DNA from: Pontiella desulfatans
GTDB taxonomy: Bacteria; Verrucomicrobiota; Kiritimatiellia; Kiritimatiellales; Pontiellaceae
Direction: 5' to 3'
Length of the DNA stretch: 5,369 nucleotides
Assembly (NCBI GenBank): GCA_029287275.1
Contig: JARFRL010000189.1
Location: 1-5,369, forward strand
Below are positions 1-4,653 of this stretch, one piece after another; the stretch's first letter is position 1; each line of letters opens with the position of its first letter. The notes beneath the pieces are model-generated. The model made no database searches and was not told the origin of the DNA. It saw nothing but the letters and a program-made list of their open reading frames with translations. Position numbers and translations under genes: made by a program.

Positions 1-542
1 TCACGTAGGCGCGTCGGCGTTCCGATGGAACGTTCGACGTCTTTGGCGCGATAGCCCACCGCGTCGAGCCCGCGGCGTTGCGCGATGAACAGCGCGCGGC
101 GGATGTGGAAGTCCTGCGAGATGATCGTGATGTGGTTCTGCCCGAACACCGCCTTGGCGCGGACGATGGAATCGATGGTGCTGAATCCGGCGTGATCGCG
201 GACGACGCGGTTTTCCGGAACGCCGCGCTTCACCAATTCGTCTTTCATCGCGGTGGCCTCGTCATAGGTGGCGACGTGGTTGTCGCCGCTCACGAGCACG
301 TATTCGATTTTTCCCGCCTTGAACAGTTCGGCCGCGGCGTCGAGACGGTAGTGGAAGTAGAGGTTCGGCGCGCAGCCCAACACGAGTCCGACCTTCCGTT
401 TCGGCAACGTTTGGAGGTCGGAATGAACTCGGCTCTCGGAATCGACGTTGATCCAACGCTCGGCCAAGGGTATGGACGCGACCGCCGCGAAAACGAGCGG
501 AAGCGCGGCGACACGGAATATTTTGGAGACGAGAAAGCGCAT
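1..542 (-). CDS. sanA: SanA-family (DUF218) envelope protein, partial (C-terminus outside window)
   Basis: The first 180 codons are visible; the 3' end lies beyond position 1. Residues about 8-27 form a single hydrophobic N-terminal segment after a basic start (MRFLVSKIFR), consistent with a membrane anchor. The DUF218 fold follows: VGLVLGC at 51-57, VSGDN at 84-88, DHAGFSTIDSIVRAK at 116-130 and SQDFH at 142-146 followed by RRALFIAQRRG. These blocks match E. coli SanA (VGVVLGT, LSGDN, DYAGFRTLDSIVRTR, TQRFH, RALFIA) in order and spacing. SanA is linked to the envelope permeability barrier and vancomycin exclusion at high temperature; its biochemical reaction is not settled. Compared with E. 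coli, the stretch after the LG motif is about 7 residues shorter (LGCAPNLYFHYR). The ATG at 542-540 has a possible AGGA ribosome site 7 bases upstream. The gene is divergent from uvrC with a 77-base gap. Family assignment is firm; cellular role is inferred from the family. Confidence 0.9.
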   Translation of the reverse strand, partial: MRFLVSKIFRVAALPLVFAAVASIPLAERWINVDSESRVHSDLQTLPKRKVGLVLGCAPNLYFHYRLDAAAELFKAGKIEYVLVSGDNHVATYDEATAMKDELVKRGVPENRVVRDHAGFSTIDSIVRAKAVFGQNHITIISQDFHIRRALFIAQRRGLDAVGYRAKDVERSIGTPTRLR

Positions 543-548
543 TCGTGA

Positions 549-577
549 ATCCTAGCGCCGGCGCGCGCGCTTTTGAA
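549..577 (-). promoter_or_regulatory. weak candidate sigma70-type promoter for sanA
   Basis: On the minus strand TTCAAA (577-572) is followed by 17 bases and TAGGAT (554-549), each matching 4 of 6 consensus positions. The predicted start would fall at or next to the ATG at 542. The AGGA inside TAGGAT could instead serve as a ribosome binding site, so the two readings compete. Confidence 0.3.
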
Positions 578-583
578 GTTGTT

Positions 584-611
584 TTGCCAATTTGGCGCGA
601 GCCTGTATATT
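584..611 (+). promoter_or_regulatory. candidate sigma70-type promoter of uvrC giving a leaderless mRNA
   Basis: TTGCCA (584-589, 5 of 6 consensus positions) and TATATT (606-611, 5 of 6) are separated by 16 bases. Transcription would be expected near 617-618, only 2-3 bases before the uvrC ATG at 620. No Shine-Dalgarno sequence lies before that ATG, which fits a leaderless message. The -35 box overlaps a small inverted repeat, GCCAA-T-TTGGC (586-596), which might bind a regulator. No LexA-type box was recognised. Confidence 0.55.
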
Positions 612-619
612 CGCGGGCC

Positions 620-2092
620 ATGGAATTCTCGAAAGCCATCAAGGAAAAGCTCAAAACCCTGCCGGACGAACCGGGGTGTTACCTGATGCGCGATCGCGAC
701 GGGAAGATCATCTATATCGGCAAAGCCGCTTCGCTTCGCAAGCGGGTTCAGAGTTACTTCCGCCAACACACGCGCCGCACCGCGCAACCGAAGATCCGTA
801 GTCTGATCAATTCGATCGCGGATTTCGACATCGTGGTGGTGAAGAGCGAGGCCGAGGCGATTCTGACGGAAGGCAAGCTGATCAAGGAGTATCGGCCGCA
901 CTACAACACGCTGTGGAAGGACGACAAGCGCTTCGTCATGATCCGCGTGGACGTTCAACATCCGTTCCCGACGATCGCGAAATGCCGCATTCGTAAAAAC
1001 GACGGCGCGGCGTATTTCGGGCCCTACACCTCGGGCATGGCCGCGAAGGTGGCGGTGGAGTTTCTCGAGCGCCGCTTCGGGCTTCGGCGCTGTCGGCCGC
1101 GCGAGCCGGACGCGGAAACCTACAAGCACTGCAGCAACGACATCATCGCGAACTGCTCCGCGCCGTGCGTCGGGAAGATCTCGCCGGAGGGCTACCGCGC
1201 CCGCGCCGAAGAAGCGTGCGCCTTTCTACGCGGGGAACGGATGGAAATGCTCAAGGACTTGCGCGCGGAGATGGAGCGTCTGGCCGGGGAGCTGAAGTTC
1301 GAGGAGGCCGCCGCGACGCGCGACATGCTGCTGCACCTGCACAACGCGGTGAAGGAACGCGCCAAGGTCCGCAAGTCGCCCAAGATGAAACAAGACGAGG
1401 CGCGCCTGGGATTGAAGGAGCTCCAGAAACAATTGAACCTGACGAAAGAGCCGCGGGTGATCGAATGCTTCGACATCTCCAACATCTCCGGCACCAGCTC
1501 CGTGGCCAGCATGGTCTGTTCGGTGGACGGCGTGCCGTATCCGAATCGCTACCGCCGTTTTCGAATCAAGACGGTGGAGGGCGCGGACGATCCGCGGTCG
1601 ATGGCCGAGGTGGTTCGGCGCCGCTACACGCGGCTGTCGCGGGAAAATAAAGCTCTGCCCGGATTGGTGATGGTCGATGGTGGCATCACGCAGCTGCGCG
1701 CCGCGAAAGCGGAACTGGTGGCGTTGGGGCTGGACGACCTTCCGATCGTCGGGCTCGCGAAGCGCTACGAGGAGATCGTTTGGGACCACGCCGAGAATTC
1801 CGGCAACCTCGTGCTGCCGCGCCACTCGGCCGCGTTGACCGTGGTGACGCGCCTGCGCGACGAGGCGCACCGCTTCGCGATCACCTATCACCGCGATCTG
1901 CGCCGTCAGCGGATCATGGAATCGCGGCTCGATGAAATTCCGGGCATCGGAAAATCGAAAAAGGAAGCGCTTTTAAAACACTTTGGCTCGATCACCCGAC
2001 TGAGCCGCGCTACCGTCGGGGAAATCGCACAAGCGCCGGGCATCGGCGCGAAGACCGCGGAACTCATCCGCGGGGAACTGGATGGAAAATGA
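620..2092 (+). CDS. uvrC: UvrC, excinuclease ABC subunit C (short form)
   Basis: This cytoplasmic nuclease of nucleotide excision repair cuts on both sides of a lesion marked by UvrA/UvrB. The protein has 490 residues against about 600 usually (610 in E. coli). The N-terminal GIY-YIG nuclease (about 13-95) has GCY at 19-21, YIG at 32-34, R40 and E84. C158, C171, C179 and C183 match the spacing of the UvrC iron-sulfur ligands. The UvrB-binding UVR motif lies at about 208-243 (LKFEEAAATRD). The RNase H-like 5' nuclease keeps its D-D-H residues: D285 (ECFDIS), D353 (MVDGG) and H417 (RDEAH). Tandem helix-hairpin-helix motifs end the protein (PGIG at 441-444 and 473-476). The usual 110-120 residue segment between UVR and RNase H domains is reduced to about 40 lysine-rich residues. 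The frame opens upstream at 545, but homology starts at the ATG at 620 and the likely promoter lies between. The stop overlaps the next gene's start. Confidence 0.96.
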   Translation: MEFSKAIKEKLKTLPDEPGCYLMRDRDGKIIYIGKAASLRKRVQSYFRQHTRRTAQPKIRSLINSIADFDIVVVKSEAEAILTEGKLIKEYRPHYNTLWKDDKRFVMIRVDVQHPFPTIAKCRIRKNDGAAYFGPYTSGMAAKVAVEFLERRFGLRRCRPREPDAETYKHCSNDIIANCSAPCVGKISPEGYRARAEEACAFLRGERMEMLKDLRAEMERLAGELKFEEAAATRDMLLHLHNAVKERAKVRKSPKMKQDEARLGLKELQKQLNLTKEPRVIECFDISNISGTSSVASMVCSVDGVPYPNRYRRFRIKTVEGADDPRSMAEVVRRRYTRLSRENKALPGLVMVDGGITQLRAAKAELVALGLDDLPIVGLAKRYEEIVWDHAENSGNLVLPRHSAALTVVTRLRDEAHRFAITYHRDLRRQRIMESRLDEIPGIGKSKKEALLKHFGSITRLSRATVGEIAQAPGIGAKTAELIRGELDGK

Positions 2093-3279
2093 CGCGCGTA
2101 CCCACGAAACGATTTGGAAGAACCGAGGTTCAAATGCCGGTGCTGACGTGTGGCGGCATGCGCTACCAGCAAGGGTGGCAGGATCTGACGCCGGAAAAAA
2201 TCGACCCGAAAATTCAGGACAACCTCGAGGCGTGCGTCCACCGCGCGCTGGAGCTGGGCGTCAATCACATCGAGACCGCGCGCGGCTACGGGCCTTCCGA
2301 GATGCAGTTGGGGATGGTGCTGCCGAAGATCGACCGCGACGCGTTCATGATTCAAACGAAGATCGGCGTGAAGCAAACCGCGCGGGAGTTTCTCGAAACG
2401 TTCGAGACCTCGATGAACCATCTGGGACTCGAGCACGTTGATTTCCTGTCGATTCACGGCATCCACACCTTCGATAATCTGGAAACCTGCATGAAGAAGG
2501 GCGGGTGCGTCGACGCGGTGCGTCAGCTGCAAAAAGAGGGTCGGGTTCGCTTTTGCGGTTTCTCGACGCACGGTTCGCCGGAAATCGTTACGCCCGTATG
2601 CGAAACGGGCGAGTTCGACTACGTCAACTTGCATTGGTATTTCATCTACGATCCGGTGCATTGGCCGATGGTCGCGGCCGCGAACAAGCAGGACATGGGC
2701 GTGTTCATCATCAGCCCCAACGACAAAGGCGGCATGCTCTTCAACCCCACGGAGAAGATGTCGGCGCTTTGCGATCCGTTGACCCCGATGCAATGGCACG
2801 ATTTGTTTTGTCTTTCCCGCCCGGAGGTTCACACGTTGAGCATTGGCGCGGCGCGGCCGAGCGACTTCGATCAACACGCGGCCGCGGTCGTCAACCACTG
2901 GAACGATCCGATGATCGGGGAGATCGAAACGCGCGTCCGTCAGTCCATGGAAGCCGAGCTCGGCGCGGAATGGGTTCGGCATTGGCATGAAAATCTACCG
3001 CATTTCACCGCGTGTCCCGGCCAGATCAACGTGATGGATATCCTGCGGCTGTGGACCTTCGATCAGGCCGGGATCATCGACGAGTTCGCGGCGACGCGCT
3101 ACAACCTGATCGGCACCGCGGGCGACTGGATGCCCGGCCAAAAGGCGACGGACGTCGACGCGCGCGATTGGTCCTGTCTATCCGGCAACCGTTTCGCGGA
3201 CCGGATTCCGACCATCCTGAAGGAAGCGCACGCGCTGTATTACAGCGAAAAGGAAGTGAAGCGCCTTAGCGAATCCTGA
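2089..3279 (+). CDS. Aldo/keto reductase with degenerate C-terminal ferredoxin-like domain
   Basis: This 396-residue protein is probably a cytoplasmic NAD(P)H-dependent oxidoreductase; its substrate is unknown. Residues about 5-270 form the aldo/keto reductase barrel: RFGRTEVQMPVLTCGGMR at 8-25, GVNHIETARGYGPSEMQLG at 57-75, QTKIG at 89-93, LSIHG at 120-124, VRFCGFSTHG at 153-162 and LSIGAARPSDFDQH at 250-263. The expected tetrad reads E62, Y67, K91 and H123, so the usual Asp is Glu. The last 100 residues align with the Fe-S region found in many relatives (CPGQINVMDILRLW at 309-322, a later IPTILKEAH at 373-381). However, only C309 and C363 remain where such domains carry four-cysteine clusters, so a classical [4Fe-4S] cluster is unlikely. 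From memory, cyanobacteria have similar cysteine-poor versions. The ATG overlaps the uvrC stop (ATGA), implying coupled translation. Family is firm, function open. Confidence 0.88.
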   Translation: MTRVPTKRFGRTEVQMPVLTCGGMRYQQGWQDLTPEKIDPKIQDNLEACVHRALELGVNHIETARGYGPSEMQLGMVLPKIDRDAFMIQTKIGVKQTAREFLETFETSMNHLGLEHVDFLSIHGIHTFDNLETCMKKGGCVDAVRQLQKEGRVRFCGFSTHGSPEIVTPVCETGEFDYVNLHWYFIYDPVHWPMVAAANKQDMGVFIISPNDKGGMLFNPTEKMSALCDPLTPMQWHDLFCLSRPEVHTLSIGAARPSDFDQHAAAVVNHWNDPMIGEIETRVRQSMEAELGAEWVRHWHENLPHFTACPGQINVMDILRLWTFDQAGIIDEFAATRYNLIGTAGDWMPGQKATDVDARDWSCLSGNRFADRIPTILKEAHALYYSEKEVKRLSES

Positions 3280-3315
3280 CGCGGCGAATCGGGGAACAAG
3301 TCCAAAAATTTCCGC

Positions 3316-3350
3316 CTAAATTTAGAGATTTTCGACGTAGTAATCGAAAA
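3316..3350. repeat. two adjacent AT-rich inverted repeats in the convergent intergenic region
   Basis: CTAAATTTAG (3316-3325) is a perfect 10-base palindrome. Three bases later TTTTCGA (3329-3335) and TCGAAAA (3344-3350) form a perfect 7-base inverted repeat around an 8-base loop. Neither is GC-rich and neither is followed by a T-run on either strand, so they do not look like a standard intrinsic terminator. They could be operator half-sites for the small frame at 3378, or a weak bidirectional transcription end between the convergent genes. Confidence 0.5.
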
Positions 3351-3377
3351 CACCACATGGAAGGGGAGTTGTTCCGG

Positions 3378-3443
3378 ATGATGAAACACAACCTGATCTG
3401 TCTATTGGCCGCGGACTGGGTCGTGGTGATTCAAGCGCGTTAA
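3378..3443 (+). CDS. possible small peptide gene (21 codons), unrecognised
   Basis: A strong purine-rich ribosome site, AAGGGGAG (3361-3368), lies 9 bases before ATG 3378. This is better than at most larger genes here. The frame reads MMKHNLICLLAADWVVVIQAR then TAA: a basic start followed by a hydrophobic stretch broken by one Asp, as in small membrane peptides or truncated signal sequences. An in-frame ATG at 3357 would give 28 residues but has no ribosome site. Its TAA (3441-3443) overlaps the stop of the opposite-strand cytochrome gene inside the palindrome GTTAAC. No family is recognised. The frame is short enough to occur by chance, so the ribosome site is the only real support. No convincing promoter was seen. 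Confidence 0.3.
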   Translation: MMKHNLICLLAADWVVVIQAR

Positions 3444-4339
3444 CGAACATGGATGGGCGCGGTTTCCGAGGCGCCGGACTCGATCCATCCCGCGATCAGG
3501 CTGATTTCCTCGTCGCTCAACGGGGCTCTCCCATCGGGCGGCATGAAGGCTTTGGACGCGGGATCGAGCGTGATCCGATAATACACTTCGCTCGCGTCCA
3601 GATCGCCCGGCTCAATACCGGCCATTCCGCCGTCGCCGCCCTCGAGCAACGCCGCGAAATCATCCATGCGGAAGCCACCCTTGGTCTTCACGTCGCTGTG
3701 GCAGACGTAGCAGTGGGCTTGAAAGATCGGCCGGATCAGCGTGTGATAAGCCGACGCGTTCGCCGCGGGTTCGTCGGCGCGGGAAAAGGTGTTTTTCAAA
3801 ACGGGCGGAAGCTTTTCGGTGAGGTAGCGCTCGCCGTGCACCAGCGCCGCGCCGTGATGAGCGCCTGCCACGAGCGACGCGACGCTGGCGAGCAGGACGA
3901 GCCCGTATAACGCCCGCGTCGGTTTCGTTTTCATGAGCAGATGCGCTTCTTTCAAAATGAGCGCGAAGATCATCAGGATCGCGGTCACGATTCCGGCCCA
4001 AAGATGTTGGTCGAGCCGCGCGCTCATTTGCCCTTCGCCCGCCGCGAGCAGGTAGCCCAGCACGCAGGTTTTCGCGGCGAAGAGAATCGCGGCGACGAGC
4101 ATGAAGCGCGCGGCCGGTTTGAGATAGCCGAGCGATTTAATCAAGCCCAGCAACTCGAAGACGGGAACCATCAGCAAGAGCGCGATCGGGAAGTGCAGCG
4201 CGAGGATGTGAAAGCGGCCCAACGCCGCGACCCAGTCGCTGCCGGGTTCGCCCGAGAGCGGGAAGAAAATCGGCGTGAGCGCGAGAAACGCGGCGAGCAA
4301 CGTTCCAACGACGGCGGTTGCGATAAGTCGAGATCCCAT
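3440..4339 (-). CDS. Membrane-anchored c-type cytochrome, DUF2231 domain fused to PSCyt1 (planctomycete cytochrome c) domain
   Basis: This 299-residue protein has five likely membrane helices (about 5-25, 43-66, 76-99, 113-130, 142-160), then a soluble domain that five crossings would place outside the cytoplasmic membrane. The N-terminal half resembles DUF2231, with the GRFHILALHFPIALL block at 41-55 and further histidines at H112, H161, H162 and H168. The C-terminal half is a PSCyt1 domain: IRPIFQAHCYVCHSDVKTKGG (202-222) carries the CXXCH haem c site (C210, C213, H214), FMPPDG (265-270) offers M266 as possible distal ligand, and it ends in LSDEEISLIAGWIESGA. The protein probably moves electrons in or near the respiratory chain; partners are unknown. 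The frame extends upstream to a GTG at 4429, but that lies upstream of the predicted transcription start (about 4411), and the extra 30 residues are polar and unlike the family. The ATG at 4339 is therefore preferred. It lacks a clear ribosome site. Confidence 0.85.
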   Translation of the reverse strand: MGSRLIATAVVGTLLAAFLALTPIFFPLSGEPGSDWVAALGRFHILALHFPIALLLMVPVFELLGLIKSLGYLKPAARFMLVAAILFAAKTCVLGYLLAAGEGQMSARLDQHLWAGIVTAILMIFALILKEAHLLMKTKPTRALYGLVLLASVASLVAGAHHGAALVHGERYLTEKLPPVLKNTFSRADEPAANASAYHTLIRPIFQAHCYVCHSDVKTKGGFRMDDFAALLEGGDGGMAGIEPGDLDASEVYYRITLDPASKAFMPPDGRAPLSDEEISLIAGWIESGASETAPIHVR

Positions 4340-4417
4340 GTTTTGCTTGAGCGCCGACGTTTCGCGGAAACCAGACTCGCCGCCGAGCGCGTTCAACTCC
4401 TTTGGTTTTGACGTGGA

Positions 4418-4446
4418 ATGATAGGGCACGGCCCGCGGGGAATCAA
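4418..4446 (-). promoter_or_regulatory. candidate sigma70-type promoter of the DUF2231-PSCyt1 gene
   Basis: On the minus strand TTGATT (4446-4441, 4 of 6 consensus) is followed by exactly 17 bases and TATCAT (4423-4418, 5 of 6). Transcription would begin near 4411, giving a leader of about 70 bases before the ATG at 4339. The -35 box lies within the left arm of the inverted repeat at 4440-4468. The spacer contains the palindrome CCCGCGGG (4432-4439). Confidence 0.5.
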
Positions 4447-4468
4447 ATCATGAGCGGATGATTGATTC
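4440..4468. promoter_or_regulatory. inverted repeat in the divergent promoter region, operator candidate
   Basis: GAATCAAATCAT (4440-4451) and ATGATTGATTC (4458-4468) are inverted copies, identical except for one extra A in the left arm, separated by GAGCGG. The 29-base element sits between the divergently transcribed cytochrome and fucP-like genes and contains the -35 candidates of both. No T-run follows on either strand, so a protein binding site is more likely than a terminator. No regulator gene is in the window. The surrounding gap, 4340-4653, is 314 bases; besides this site it holds the two promoters, the hairpins and the ribosome site listed separately, and no convincing gene. Confidence 0.5.
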
Positions 4469-4489
4469 GTTCTCACACGCCGTTTCAAT
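4462..4489 (+). promoter_or_regulatory. candidate promoter of the fucP-like gene
   Basis: TTGATT (4462-4467) and TTCAAT (4484-4489) are separated by 16 bases; each matches 4 of 6 consensus positions. Transcription would start near 4496, leaving a leader of about 158 bases. The -35 box is the right arm of the inverted repeat at 4440-4468, mirroring the opposite-strand promoter. A poorer alternative, TTGATG (4599-4604) with TTCACT (4622-4627), lies closer to the gene. Confidence 0.35.
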
Positions 4490-4509
4490 AGGGACGAGCC
4501 GGATGTTCT

Positions 4510-4617
4510 CGAGGTCTTTCTGAAGAGGAGAGGCCTCGGACTTCCACGCCGTGGGATCCACGGACCGGTTTCGCGGGTAACTCTGAAAAGGAATCCGGTT
4601 GATGCCGCGTTCCTTTT
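4510..4617 (+). promoter_or_regulatory. hairpin-rich 5' leader of the fucP-like gene
   Basis: Three potential hairpins lie in series. The first pairs 4510-4520 (CGAGGTCTTTC) with 4528-4538 (GAGAGGCCTCG): 11 pairs including two G-U, with a 7-base loop. The second pairs CCGTGG (4549-4554) with CCACGG (4558-4563) around GAT, and could equally be a DNA operator. The third pairs AAAAGGAA (4586-4593) with TTCCTTTT (4610-4617) and continues into a pyrimidine-rich TCTGTTC tract, which loosely resembles an attenuator. No known riboswitch class was recognised. Role is inferred from position only. Confidence 0.35.
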
Positions 4618-4640
4618 TCTGTTCACTGTTTCGATCATGC

Positions 4641-4647
4641 GGAGGAG
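4641..4647 (+). promoter_or_regulatory. strong ribosome binding site of the fucP-like gene
   Basis: GGAGGAG lies 6 bases before the ATG at 4654 and fixes that start. It contrasts with uvrC and the cytochrome gene, which have no clear Shine-Dalgarno sequence. Confidence 0.8.
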
Positions 4648-4653
4648 TCGTTT

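Noticed and set aside
561..570. Alternating GC run (GCGCGCGCGC) as a functional Z-DNA or repeat element
   Set aside because: Ten bases in a GC-rich intergenic region is weak evidence and no other signal supports a function.
545..619. Upstream extension of uvrC by 25 codons to an ATG at 545
   Set aside because: The extension resembles no UvrC N-terminus and contains the best promoter hexamers; homology begins at the ATG at 620.
290..1129. Long antisense frame (279 codons) across sanA and uvrC, with similar antisense frames over uvrC and the reductase (1226-1891, 1906-2988)
   Set aside because: These are stop-poor shadows of high-GC coding sequence; the products are Arg/His-rich with no recognisable domain, while the opposite frames encode conserved proteins.
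3329..3350. Hairpin as an intrinsic terminator for the reductase or the cytochrome gene
   Set aside because: The stem is AT-rich with no T-run on either strand, so it is listed only as an inverted repeat.
4340..4429. GTG start at 4429 for the cytochrome gene, adding 30 residues
   Set aside because: The GTG has no ribosome site and lies upstream of the predicted transcription start; the added residues are polar and precede the natural first membrane helix.
4393..4638. Minus-strand open frame of 81 codons in the divergent regulatory region
   Set aside because: The product is arginine/serine/proline-rich with no domain, it overlaps promoters and hairpins, and no ribosome site was seen.
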